Shown here: piece after piece, positions 12,201-23,383 of the stretch
Numbering within the stretch: position 1 is the first letter of the stretch
Layout of the letters: every line of letters begins with the position of its first letter
NCBI GenBank assembly: GCA_033065855.1
Contig: JAVXUO010001408.1
Location: forward strand, 310,001 to 374,000
Source: Escallonia rubra
Taxonomy: Eukaryota; Streptophyta; Magnoliopsida; Escalloniales; Escalloniaceae
Reading direction: 5' to 3'
DNA: 64,000 bases
Program-made: the position numbers and the translations under genes
Notes under the pieces: model-generated
Told to the model about the DNA's origin: nothing
The model's input: the letters and a program-made list of their open reading frames with translations, nothing else
The model's database searches: none

Positions 12201-15200
12201 AATTGAAACATATTAGTACCGGGACTTGCTAGAAGAAACAAAAACGTAAGGCTTAAGGAATCTAGGAAGCCTCTATATTAGGAAAGGCAACCTACGCAAA
12301 AGGGGGATCAGATGTCAAAGATTTAAAAAGTAGAAAAAGGGAAAATAAGAAATTTCAGACAGAGTAATCAATCAATGATTAAGTAATCAACAATAGCTAG
12401 CTCGATTGTACCAACCAAGACTGCAGGTGAAAGAGCGGTTCTGGTTCATACTGCACAAACGAGACATGGTTGGCAGAACCACTTGTGTTGGCTAAGATGA
12501 GAAACCTCTATCAAGTTTCAAAAAGTAGCCAAGGTTTGAATGTTCATTAGCTTTCGAACTTCCACCATGTTACAAGCAGTTGCGAAGGTCCATTTGGATT
12601 TCGAGCTTTCACAGAGTTACAAATACTCACCAAATTTTGAACCCACTTCAAAACTTGAATCTTCACCAAAATATGGCTCGATAAGGTCAAGCGACAGCTG
12701 GTGAGAGCAGAATGAAGCCTATAAATGATGCCCAATTATTGCCATATCAAGAAAGAATATATCTTGCTAGATTCGTCGCTCATGGGGAGCCTATGCCTGG
12801 TCTACCTAGACTCTATGAGAATGTCCAAACCACTTACTCCTCAAACTCAATGGTGAGACCGATTGACAACCGAGCTTATGTATGAGGATCAACTGTATAT
12901 TCAAAAACAATGTGGAGGTCCTGACTGTTGGGGCTCACCTTTTTGTGCCACCTGAAACAAGATAATCTTAGACAGGAAGTTATGTAAGAGCAAATGTCAT
13001 CATACCCATTGAAAAGACACTTGGCAGTTAAGAACAACCAGCCGAAGAGAGTCGTTAACATCTACACCTAATAGATCCGGGCCAAAGTCGGGATCTGGTC
13101 ATGACGGAAAAAGGCGATGAATCAGGGGAGATATCTCTGTATTTGAAAAACAACCAAAGACAGAAAGCTAATTGTCATTCTGGATGCATCTAACCAAGCA
13201 TGACAACTAAGACTGGGACCTTTTACGCGATCGATGAGCAGAAGCATTGGCACCAATATAAATGGAGTTCTTCACAACAGGGTAACAAAATTCATTGTAC
13301 GGGGGTTGGCAATTCTACTTTCCGTATGTAAACTCATCCGTCTTCTACAAGACTGAGGTAGAAAAGATAGAACTATATGCAAGGCTGTTGCCACAATGAT
13401 GGCAAGAATCCCCACACAATTGAAGAAACGATCACCACATTACAAAAACAATAGGAAAGGAAGGAGAGAGAGATGGCAGCTAGGTTGACAAAAGTGCAAG
13501 ATCTAGACTCAGCTAACCAATAAAATAACAGGATTGGTAAATGTTCATACTCTTGGCTCTTCAATGAAACACAAGGAGCATATGGTACCGCAGGAAGCTG
13601 GGTCATCAGGGAGTAAACGACCACCTGGTGGGGGCAATCACCCCAGTATGACCAACGTCTTACATCCCTGTTAACAGGAATCTGGACCCGGATGTTGATG
13701 GCGATGATTTAGGATATGGTCCGAAGACAAGTCAAGAAAATCAAGACGATGGGCTTCCAAATAACAACAAAATCGTATTAATCATGGATAGATGATGTAC
13801 CATTTCCTTCAAAATGTTTTCATGGGGTTGGAAACCCACGAAAAATGATTTGTCCCCTGCTTCATTGCCTTTCCTCTTCATGCCCAGAGATCCTGACTCT
13901 GAGCCGGATCCATTAGCGGCAGATACTAAAGATTCTATTGGGACCACCACGTGTCTTTAGATGGCTGTCATGACACTCTCTCTCTGAAGAATAAATTTAA
14001 GTAATTTTCCTTTCTTCTTTTTCTTCTGAGAGTTTTTTGGTTCAGGTGGCGTCGAATGGCTTCAATAGTAAAAGGATGGGAGGATCTCCAAATTGTTTGG
14101 ATGTACTGAAAAGATCCTCTTGTGTAGTCTTCATGATCAGCCGGGTACTGTCACAGGGTTTGAGAAGTAAAGGGTTTGGACCTGTCCCCAGACATGGGAT
14201 CACCTCGAGCAGTAAATCAAACGGGATATACTCTTTCTTGATAGGCCGATGACCGGCACACGTCTAGTAAACAACATTCATCCCTGACTAGAGCTTCACA
14301 TGACTGTAAGCCATATTTTGGTGAGGATTCAAGTTACAATGGAAATTAAAATTTTGGTGGAAGTTCGAATCTTGGTGATTGCTCACAATTTGGTGGAAGT
14401 TCGAATTTTTTATGCACCGGATGATCCAATATAACGGTTGATCCATCTCCAAGGTTTGGGTTTCTGAGTTTCTGGTGTTTAGTTTGACTTAGTAGCGATC
14501 TAGGGTTGGTATCTCTTTCTGATTTTTGGCTTCTCATTAGTGAACTTTGACTCTTGAACCCCTTTACATGTTTGTTCCAAAGAGGTTTCCAAGAGCAGTC
14601 TTTCAGCCTTGTCTTTTTAGTTCTTCTCGTAAGTCCCAATTCCATGCTGTTCCAACAGCTTATCCTCACAAGACATTATCTCATCTTATCCCCTTTGGAT
14701 TGGGCTTCGAACTTTGGAATAACTTTTGAGCCTTCAGCGGGTTTTAAACTTAACCAAGTTCCAAACCTCATTTAGTCCATCAGTTTGTGAAGTTTATGCA
14801 TCCATGTCATCTCTTGGATTCACCTGAGTCCACGTGGTAAGTGTTTTGAACTTGTTCAAGTTCGATACCTCGTTGAGGCTCCAGACCCTCTGGTATGAAT
14901 TTGAAACTTCTTGGCACATTACCTATTTAGTACTTCAACGACCTATGGATACGTATGTGCAACTCAGAAGCCCAATTCCACAAGGTATGAGTGTACAGTC
15001 TGTTTTGGTTGAAATTTGAGTGCCAAAAGTGTCACTGCTTGTTTTTATTGTTAAGGACCATTATAAGCCCGATTTCTGATGCTACAGAAAGTAATCTTTG
15101 GCTTCTTTAACAGTTCCCTCTACGACGGCACTAATGCAAAACTGTGCAGGATTTCACTAAAGCAGAGTAATATGCAGTACATAATGCTACACTAGCTCCG

Positions 15201-18200
15201 ATAAAGGCCTCGAAGTGGAGCCACTCTTTCCTGTATACTGATTGAAAATGTTTAAACAGGAAAATATATTATCTTGTGAACCCTATTATATAATTAGCAA
15301 TATAACTAACCTATAGTTGCATATAGGATTTTCAGTTATGATTCGATACTACACATCATGAGAGTGAAACAAACCAAAATAAGAATTTCATCAAGAACGA
15401 CTTACACGAACTCAGCCGAGACATTCTCCTTGTCGACGTTATGGGGCAGTTGCCATCCAACCTCGTATGCTCCATGTAAAATCTCTCTTTTCTGATATGC
15501 CGCGATGGGGTCACTTGAAGAACACTCCATTTTCCGCCGCTCGGTCAAGCGATTGCCCTTCACAATCAGCCTGTCAGAAGTTTCTTATTAAACCAAAATT
15601 GGACACCATTCTTTACATCACTGAGAAAATAGCATCACTTGTTTATGTTACTAATTGCTATATGCATCTAAGGAACAAGATCGAAATTACCACTGTAAAC
15701 ATAACCACGAATTTTAAAGGCCCGTCTTACCTTTTGTCATTGATTTCAACTTTAATGTCACTGGCAGAGACACCTGGAAGTTCTAATGTCACTATGAAAT
15801 TAAGTCGAGATTCCGCAACGTCCATCCTTGGGGACCATTGGCCTCCTGTGTTACCAGAAAGAGAGGTAAACCAATCAATACTCTTTAGTCAACTCTGACT
15901 CATAGCCACAGAAAGCATCTTTTCATCAAACGTTTAGTCGAACATTTTCTCAACTAGGTACTTCAAAATGTAAAGACCATTTAAGACAGAACTTTATTAG
16001 CTGGTGCTATCATAAGTGCCAAACACATTAACCAGAAGTCTGTAATCTGCTTCCAACAGGCCAATACACACATAAAGAGAGAAGTTAACATAAGAGCCAA
16101 AGTCATGTCTTCCTGTTCCGTATGGAAAGTTTGATTTACAAGTCTCCATTCCATACTGAACAGCTAAACAGGTGATAAGAACCCTATTAAGAAACAATCA
16201 GATGTGCAACCGATAGACAGCTGAAAAACTCAATGTCAAGCTCTTTACCAGAAGATTCACGAGAATGTATTTCCTTCTTGACCTGGAACTGCTTTTGTCC
16301 CTTTAATCCTCTGCTGGGCCGGGAATATCTAGGAGGATCAGGTGCAGGAATGCTGGGTTCTGCGCTTGCAGTTTGAGAGAAGAAGGGTGCTGCAATGGCC
16401 TTAGAATATCGCTCATTTGAAGAATCAGCACACTTGATTGTACCGCCCAACTGACCATAGCTACCCTGGCAAAGAGAAAACTAAGGTGAAAAAGGTAAAT
16501 ATAGAAAAACAGAGAAGATTAGATTCTGTTCCTTAAGAGCTGATGATACAACAGCATAGATTATTAAACACCTGTTCTGTTGAGGACTGTCTCATGAAAC
16601 AAGCCTGAGAACTGGAACCCTGCCTTGCAAAATACATCCTATTGTCACCCCTCCAAATGACAGAGTTTAGACTACTACTGCAGTTCTGATGCAAAGAAAG
16701 GCAAGTAAACTAGCCGAATTAGTGCAACCAAAGGGTTTCAATATGCAAATTATATGGAAGTTGATAAAAGATGTGAAGGCATGATAGTTCCGATAAAATA
16801 AAGTTTCACTTGGGAGAAAACTCAAATGAAAGCTAGCACAATAGATTTCCCAGAATAAGCACTATATCTTCTTCCTTTTTTCTTTTTTTTTCGATTTTGA
16901 TCAAGTGACTATATCTTTTTCGAAGACTCCGCAAGTGTACGATCTCGATTTCTTATTCTCCTCCGTATACCATATGCACAAAAAACTTTTAGAAACTCCA
17001 AGTTGCCTAAGTTCCAAATGTTCCTTGAGGACTTAATCTTTCTCTACCAACTTTCCCAATCCCTTCCTCTAAGTCAATGTTTGGCACACACAGACGCACA
17101 CGCGTGCACAGAGAACGAAAAAAATATCTTTGGAGGTTTAAATACAGGGATTTACATCGTATAAACTCACATTATAAGCTCGACTACACTATTTGCTTAT
17201 CAACTACAATTTTGTATTTAACGTCAGCCACCGTAGATCATTCCACTTGGAAATCACCGTAAACAAATTACTCGTATTTTATGAAATATATGAAGACAGT
17301 TATTTGAGAAAGTAACAACATGCATTACTTTTTTAATATCTAAAATGCATAGAACTATGAAGCACCAACACGGGTGCGGGTGCGGATACGACACGGGTGC
17401 GGATACGCGGATACGACATTTTTGAAAATTTTAGGATACGGGTGCAAAAGGATACGGCAAATTTTATAAATATTTTTTAAATTATGTGCACTTAGTAATA
17501 AATTTCTAAACAATTTGAATCTTAATAATCATAATAATATATGTGTTTGATATCTGTAAAAAGATATTAATATTCCAAACAAAGTAGTGAGTTTTTAAGT
17601 TTAATGGGCTCTTTCGTAAATTTTAAAGTTGTCAACCAAATTAGTGAGAATTTGTTAAGTTTAATGGGCTATTTTATAAATATTAAAATTGTATCATTGT
17701 AAAGAATAAAGTTTTTATGTGGTATCACTTTTATTTCTTTGAAGTATGGGGTTGGTTTATATATTAACTTAACAATGGGTACTTAAATAAAATAACAAAC
17801 ATGTGGATGTTAGCTGTCAAAAAAGGTCAAAAGTCTCTCCATCCGGCCAACATAGATAACATCGACCATTCTTGTTCTTCTTCTCTGGCAGCACCGGCAT
17901 CCCGCACGTCGTTGCCGGTAAGTCCTTCTTCTTCTTCTCCTTCTGCTGCCTCTACTTCTTCTCCCCAGTCTCCTCTCTCTTCTCAAATTCCTTGCCGGTG
18001 GTCATAGATCTGCCTGGTGGTCACAGATCACCGGATACGTACCCGAACCGCACCCAGTATTTAAGATGTTAAAAAAATAAATAAAAATTGTTAGATACGC
18101 ACCTGACACGTACCCACGTCGCACCCGACGTGTACCCAGTGCTGGTGCTTCACCCTAACGGTGCTTCATAGATAGAACACATCAAAATCTTTACATAACT

Positions 18201-20130
18201 ATAACAAGGGTTAATTACACTAGGCACCCTCAAGTTATCACTTTGTAGCGCTCTGCACCACAAAGTTTTTTTTCGCTATCTATCACCCCAAATTTTCATA
18301 AGTGTGGCACCCAACACCCTCCGTCCAAATTCCGGCCAATAGCCTCACCGGATAAGTAATTTAACTTAAACAAGGGGGCATTTTGGTCAAAAAGATTGCA
18401 ATGGGTTTGTCAGGCGGCAGCGCAAGGCTGTTGCCGCTGTGAAGGGCGGGGGAGAGAAGAGGAAGGAAGAGAGGGGCTCGGCATCGCCGATAGGGTTCAG
18501 GGACGTTGCCGACGGAGAGTGCGGCACCGGCCTAAGATGCGAAAGAGGGGCAAGGGACAGCGGCGCAGGGCTATTGCGGCCGTGGGGTGGGAAGAGACTT
18601 TACCGGCGTGAGATACCGAAGGAGGGGCGCGGGGCGAGGGGGAGAGAAGAGAAAGGAAGGCAGGGGACGAGGTCGGCGTTGCCAACGGGGGGGATGAGCG
18701 CTGCCGAAGGAGGGGGGACACCGGCGTGAGATGCCAGCGCAAGGGGGTTGGCGGCGCAATTAGGGTTTCTGTGATGTTCAAAAAATGCCCTCCAAAGTTC
18801 AACTTATTAATTTTTTTTGCCGGAATTTGGACGGAGGGTGTTGGGTGCCACACTTACGAAAATTTGGGGTGACAGATAGCGAAAAAAAAATTTGTGGTGC
18901 AGAGCGCTACAAAGTGATAACTTGAGAGTGCCTAGTGTAATTAACCCCTATAACAAATAAGAAAAATCCCGAAACGGGATTGATGACTCAAAACAAAGAT
19001 AGCCTCATTAAGTTCATTAAAATGCAGCGTAGATAGACTTTTTGAGACCGACACTTCATCTGGGCATCTAAAATCCCTTATGACTGCACAAAGAGAGGTT
19101 GAAGTTTGCAATACTAATTTTTATTTTTACCCCATTTTTTTCAAAGACACTAGAACAATAGAGAATCGAATATATAAACTCTTTCTCTCTGAATTTTCCT
19201 TTTGACACTTTCCTAAATCCTATGATAGATTAAGTACGTGTAAACATAGACTTTACCCATTATTTACCCTAGCTTAACTCGCCAAAGAGCAGCGTTTAGA
19301 CTTTTACCCAACTCCTCTTCTAACTATTTTTACTCCCACCTCCCATAAACTCTAACTTTGGGATTCGTGTAACCAAAGTTTCATACGTTCTCTTCTCTCC
19401 ACCAGAAAAGGGAAAGAACAACAAGAAGTTGGAAGAGAAAGAAAACACATTATGCCTTCAATCATCCATTTCTCTCTTCAACACTGATAAATACTTCTCT
19501 AATCTATTTCAAAATCGCAAATCTAAACTACCGAGAAATTTAGTATAAACTCAATCATTGACGATTTATGTGCTACGAGTGAGCATCGAGCACCTATGAA
19601 ATGGATTAACTGTTTTGTATCTAGTTAAAAAGCTAACTTTTGGAGGCCTTACCGTTGCCTTTCTGGTAAGTCCGGCTGGGAACTCTTTGAAGCTAATCTA
19701 ATTAATTATCCATGTCAAAGGTAATTCGAACTTCTGGATCATGGATATAATAGTTTTAAATTTAGAAATGTGCTTTTGCCGCCACCCCCCCCCCCCCCCC
19801 CCCTCTCTTCTCTCTCTGAAATGAAAATCCCTGACTACACCACCGTTGTGGGACGATACTTATTCAGTATTTATTTATGTACTAAAATCTATCCTACGAT
19901 AATATATGGGAAAAGTTTAATGAAACGGAGCGAATGAAGAATTACCATGGAGAAGACACTCCACTGGTTTCGTCAACCGATACTTATTTACTATTCATGT
20001 ACTGGAATACAATGAAACGGAGCCAAGAGAGAAATACCATGGGGAAGAGGTGGGTGGCGGAAATGTCGTCGTTGGCAGCAAAGTGAGCAGCAATCATGTG
20101 CACTCTTCGTCTGGCCACCGGATTTTCCAT
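9235..20130 (-). CDS. ACD32.1: Peroxisomal alpha-crystallin-domain small heat-shock protein (ACD31.2/ACD32.1 type)
   Basis: Six minus-strand exons join in frame: 20130-20038, 16685-16572, 16465-16249, 15845-15731, 15570-15406 and 9271-9235 (741 nt, 246 aa, TGA stop). All introns are GT-AG with consistent phases. Exon 1 starts MENPVARRR and contains RVHMIAAHF at residues 9-17, which fits the extended peroxisomal PTS2 pattern R-V-x5-H-F; the Arabidopsis ACD31.2 protein is known for an RLx5HF PTS2. Residues about 32-142 are a linker. The alpha-crystallin domain runs from WSPRMDVAESRLNFIVTLEL through GVSASDIKVEIND, YQKREILHGAYEVGWQLPHN and VDKENVSAEF to the tail DGFLRINIPKH. It should act as a chaperone in the peroxisome matrix. 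Introns 1 (3.35 kb) and 5 (6.13 kb) are swollen by transposons, and the last exon has only 37 bases. The protein is shorter than Arabidopsis ACD31.2 (about 285 aa), mainly in the linker. Confidence 0.92.
9401..10579 (-). mobile_element. Poly(A)-tailed non-LTR retroposon with 14-bp target duplication (intron 5 of ACD gene)
   Basis: The 14-base text TTTTACATGCATCT flanks the insert on both sides (9387-9400 and 10580-10593). Immediately inside the left copy is a T-rich run, the minus-strand poly(A) tail. A second A-rich run (minus strand CACCAAAAAAATAAAAAT) lies inside at about 9560-9587. The GC-rich body (9700-10545) encodes no reverse transcriptase that I can see. The long target duplication and tail indicate target-primed reverse transcription, so this is a 5'-truncated LINE or a SINE-like retroposon inserted in minus orientation. 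Confidence 0.65.
11839..15026. mobile_element. 3.2-kb long-TIR DNA transposon (intron 5 of ACD gene)
   Basis: The ends are inverted copies: TTGGCACTCAAATTCCAAC at 11839 against the reverse complement of GTTGAAATTTGAGTGCCAA ending at 15026. The inverted similarity runs inward for hundreds of bases. Text around 12009-12060 (GACTCAGTGAATCCAAG, CATGGATG) is mirrored at about 14790-14835, and text at about 12650-12690 (CTTCACCAAAATATGGC) is mirrored at about 14305-14335. The arms are diverged and rich in GTTCGAACTT / CAAGTTTGAAAC-like motifs. No transposase frame was found in the 1.6-kb centre and no target duplication was recognised, so the superfamily is open. Confidence 0.75.
17355..18171. mobile_element. 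0.8-kb short-TIR element rich in GGGTGCG/ACG repeats (intron 1 of ACD gene)
   Basis: The block begins CTATGAAGCACC and ends GGTGCTTCATAG, a perfect 12-bp terminal inverted repeat. Subterminal DNA is built from short repeats (CGGGTGCGGATACG on the left; CGCACC and ACGTACCC text inverted on the right). ATAGAA flanks both sides and is a possible 6-bp target duplication. It has no coding capacity. It sits only 36 bp from the Mutator-like element at 18208. Confidence 0.7.
18208..18947. mobile_element. Non-autonomous Mutator-like element, 740 bp, 9-bp target duplication (intron 1 of ACD gene)
   Basis: Terminal inverted repeats of 129 bp (18208-18336 and 18819-18947) begin GGGTTAATTACACTAGGCAC and differ at only a few positions. 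Perfect 9-bp direct repeats CTATAACAA flank the element (18199-18207 and 18948-18956). Long TIRs with a 9-bp duplication are the signature of Mutator-like elements. The 480-bp centre is GC-rich, with purine-rich runs on the plus strand, and may be captured sequence; its reading frames are low-complexity and match no domain I know. Confidence 0.9.
18960..20037. other. Remaining part of ACD intron 1, with a 19-base C tract
   Basis: Ordinary intron DNA by appearance, with pyrimidine-rich runs. A run of about 19 C (19785-19803) on the plus strand is a G run on the transcribed pre-mRNA. No exon was recognised here; exon 1 (20038-20130) joins exon 2 (16685) in phase 0 without needing another exon. 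Confidence 0.6.
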
Positions 20131-20415
20131 TTCTCTCTGTCTCTCGCTCGCTCACTCACTGGAGATTGAGGAGTAACCTCAAGGCGATGTGTGACTTGGT
20201 TTGGCTAGCTGATTTTTGCCGTGCGAATTGACTAGCATATGTGAGGAAACGCAGATGACACGATAGACGAGTTCCGACTAGATTTTTTTGGGAGCCAATC
20301 TTCTCCCTCCCAAAAATATCAGTGTCTTCTTCGAGGGCATTTATGACTCATCTCTGCCGTCCACTCGTCCGCTCCCGGAGGCTAATTTGTAGTGATAACG
20401 ATAATCTATTATATA
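20131..20415 (-). promoter_or_regulatory. Presumed promoter and 5' UTR of the ACD gene
   Basis: The DNA just upstream of the ACD start codon has a CT/AG-rich leader (minus strand GCGAGCGAGAGACAGAGAG directly before the ATG), common in plant 5' UTRs. I found no perfect heat-shock element (alternating nGAAn/nTTCn), although a GAAGAAG text occurs near 20316-20322 on the minus strand. A Helitron-like insertion begins about 285 bp upstream and may bound the promoter. Confidence 0.4.
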
Positions 20416-21145
20416 TCTATACCACTTAAAATGAGAACACATTTTTTATTTTTAGTGTAACACCCTTTTGGTGTTACATTAAAAATAATTCTGACGACGA
20501 CACGTGTCAAAAAAATGAGGATAAAATTGTAAAATACATTTTAGGTGTTAAATAACTACCTACCTACAACGGTGACAAGTGACATCCCAAGAAATTCTTT
20601 AAAAAGTGACACAAAATAAAAATCTTAATTAGTAAGTAACTATCTTTAAAAATATGTTTAGTTTACACAAATTAAAATTCATCAGAAAATATAATTAAAA
20701 TAAATTTAAAAGCCAAGTTTGATACAATAATAATACTTTGCTAACTTATTTTTGGACATGCATGGCTAACTTATATATATAATATATACTATCTATACTA
20801 TAGAATAATGAGAAGTCTATTTTTGGTGTAATTACTTTTTGGTGTTATACTAAGAGTGATTTTGGCGCTGACACATGTCCATTATGAGGACCAAATTATA
20901 AAATATAACTATATACTCTCCATAAAACCATTAGTTACAAACACCCGCTCTGCATCTAACTACCCATTTTCTTTTTTGCATTTTCTTCTACATTTTCCCT
21001 TCTCTCTCAAATCTAAAGAAAATTCAAATTACAATATGTCAATTGCATTTGTAAGCGACAATGAGTAAGCAGATTATCTCAAAATACATTATTCAGAGTT
21101 TGCAATGACAGAATCGCACACGCAATGCGTGTGCACGGCATCTCG
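20416..21145 (+). mobile_element. Helitron-like elements, one partial and one with a 3' hairpin
   Basis: Two starts of the form TCTATAC follow an A/T (20416 and 20792). The region ends with the perfect hairpin GCACACGC-AAT-GCGTGTGC (21116-21134), followed by ACGGCATCTCG. A 5' TC start, a short GC hairpin near the end and a CTRR-like end are features of plant non-autonomous Helitrons; here the terminal CTRR appears changed to CTCG. The first copy (20416 to about 20790) is clearly related to the element at 54320-54866, sharing text such as AAGTGACA...CCAAGAA and AAATTCATCAGAAAATAT. No terminal inverted repeat or target duplication is seen, as expected for Helitrons. Confidence 0.6.
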
Positions 21146-21173
21146 TGATGATAATAATAATAACAACATAGGG

Positions 21174-22440
21174 TAAATTATACAAGGTACCCCTGAGATT
21201 TAGCCTAAATTACACCGGCGCCTACTAAGTATTTTTATTACACTAAACTACAGTTAACAGAGTCGGCATAATTGATGAAAAGATGTTAATACCCATCATA
21301 AACAAATAAATCTACCCAAACACCATCCTACCTCCATAGCAAATGACATCTCTCTATCCACCGGAACAATTTCCGGTCACCTTCTCCGGCTACAATTCCT
21401 GTAATGGCGAAATCACTGCCATGTATGTGAACAGAAAATTATCGAGAAATTTACCAACTCAACAGCCAGAAACCCCACGGCTTCACCCAAATCACCGTCA
21501 GCGCCGGTCTCATCATAGCACTGTCGGCTCCAACATCGGCCACCAACCCAGATCACCACCACCACCACAGCACGACCATCACCAGTCACCACCATATGCC
21601 GCTAAACCACCACCGCATTAACATCGGCCATCGTGGTGGCGCCCAGATCAGCCGAATCTCCCGGTGATCCCCAATCACCCTCTGTAGTCTCCTTCAATTG
21701 ACCTCTTCACTGTTGGCTCATCACCAACGGCGTCGCCGTTGATCACCTGCACAATTCATCGACGGCGCACATATCAGCCACTAGTTTTGCCAGTTCTTCT
21801 GCAGAATTTTGCCAGATCAAAACACAAAGAACATAAAAACACAGTCCAAAGCAATTAAAAATAATGCCTACATAAAACCAGATCTATAAAGTTAAACACT
21901 ACGATATCGCAACAAATCTAGATCGAAGCCTCACCACTGCCGTTCGCGGAGCGCAAAGCCTTCCTCAACCATCTCGCTGGGCGGTGGGAGCACCGGCCCA
22001 TCCAAAGCGAAAAGTCCATTAGTATCCTCACCGAGATAGAACGCCTTCCCGTTCCCATTCGATATCGGCACAGTCGAGCCGAACGAGGTAGACCCGTCGC
22101 CAACCATGGTTTTGAGGACCCAGAACTGCACAACCTGACCCACCGGCGCAGACCATCGCCGACCACCACCTGGGCCACACCACCCGTCGCGATAACCCAC
22201 CAGTTCTACTAACCGGTCGTCCAATACCAACCGCCATTCACCCTTGTTGCTGTCGTCATTCTCTTATAAGAAAAGCAAGAAAATAGGGGCAGCATATTGT
22301 GTTGCTAGAAAATAGGGCCAAAGGGCATTTTAGATATATCGTATTAAATTTATGTTGCCCTTATATGATTTTGGTGCAAAGTATTAGCAGAACAAGGGGC
22401 CATTTCATGCACACGACCGTTTTAGGTAATCTCTTTGTAT
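21174..22440. other. Unclassified GC-rich insert with low-complexity reading frames
   Basis: The block begins GGGTAAATTATACAAGG, resembling the GGGTTAATTACA-type ends of Mutator-like elements here (18208, and similar text at 26606). Its centre (21340-22260) is rich in CACC/GCC/CCGG text like other element interiors in this window. I could not find a matching inverted end or a target duplication, and the several overlapping frames on both strands match no known domain. Confidence 0.35.
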
Positions 22441-22976
22441 ATATCTTTTCCGAAAATAATAAAAATATATACATATGAAAGATTAAATCAATCAAGTTAT
22501 ACCAAGTCTATAAAGAATAAAGAAATAAAAACGCATAGAAACGAATGACATCCTCATCCGATGGGCATAACAACACAAAATTAGCCCAAAAAGTACCCAA
22601 ATATAAGCAGCATTATGTAAAAGTCGGCGAATTGGGAACATACAATAAACGAACAACAAGAAAATAAATTTTTTCTCTTTAGTTTTTTTTTCAGCTTTTC
22701 TATTTTCATTATTTTTGGTATATGAATATTCAAAAACCTCAATATTGGTTTGCATTCCTAATAGTCATGAACACTAGCTCAAGGCCTATATTCAATCATT
22801 TTATTTCTTTCAAGAATACCTAACTTAAGTGCATAAGAATGTTGTGATCCGTTTAACATCTGTCTGATGTATCTGCATATTATTCGCCTACTTATGGTCG
22901 AATTGTAATATGTGAAGTCTGATTTCAGTTCAGAGACATTATTACAATGGAGTTAGTGACCCGAAACCTGATTTTT

Positions 22977-23383
22977 TATGTGAGTGTCCCACATTGGTTA
23001 TTGAGAGAAGGTCGCAACTTTGTCCTAAGTATATAAGTTGTCTTGTCCGACATTGGTCATTTAGACAAGGTCACCACTTAGCTCTAAATATATATAAGTG
23101 GTCTTGTATTATTTTTTGGCTCAAGAGAGAAAATGACAACATAAAGGGGACTAGGTTTCTGGTTGTAACACTATCGAATAGTGAATTCGAAATCTGGTCA
23201 TACTCCAAGGACGTGGCCACATTGGTGAACCTCGTAATTTTTGTGTTGTGTGTTTGATTTTTTTAATTTCTTGTACCTTTGTTCTTTGATATATTGCTTC
23301 ATTGTCGCTGCATTTCATAACAACCGATACCAGAGCTTGGGTTTGAGTTTTACTCACTTAGGTTTTACGTTTGAGTGGGAGCA
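22977..23383 (+). mobile_element. Copia-type 5' LTR end and untranslated leader
   Basis: This stretch precedes a recognisable copia gag. It contains two related texts (CCCACATTGGTTATTGAGAGAAGGTC and CCGACATTGGTCATTTAGACAAGGTC), then CATAACAACCGATACCAGAGCTTGG at about 23316-23340. The GATACCAGAGCTTGG text is where a copia primer site (usually TGGTATCAGAGC, complementary to initiator tRNA-Met) is expected and looks like a mutated one. The 5' edge of the LTR is not defined. Confidence 0.5.

Noticed and set aside
15100-15220. A last sHSP exon starting after ATACAG near 15219
   Set aside because: It gives KEWLHFEAFIG..., unlike any alpha-crystallin tail. The exon at 9271-9235 gives DGFLRINIPKH in the right phase.
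15406-15580. A stop codon and frameshift in the sHSP exon, suggesting a pseudogene
   Set aside because: I first read the exon from GCT-GAT; the phase 2 intron requires starting G-CTG-ATT. The correct frame (RLIVKGNRLTERRKMEC through NVSAEF) is open throughout.
18439-18853. Frames of 96 and 118 codons inside the 740-bp Mutator-like element
   Set aside because: Arg/Gly- and Pro/Ser-rich low-complexity products on opposite strands that extend into the TIR; no sign of a captured gene family.
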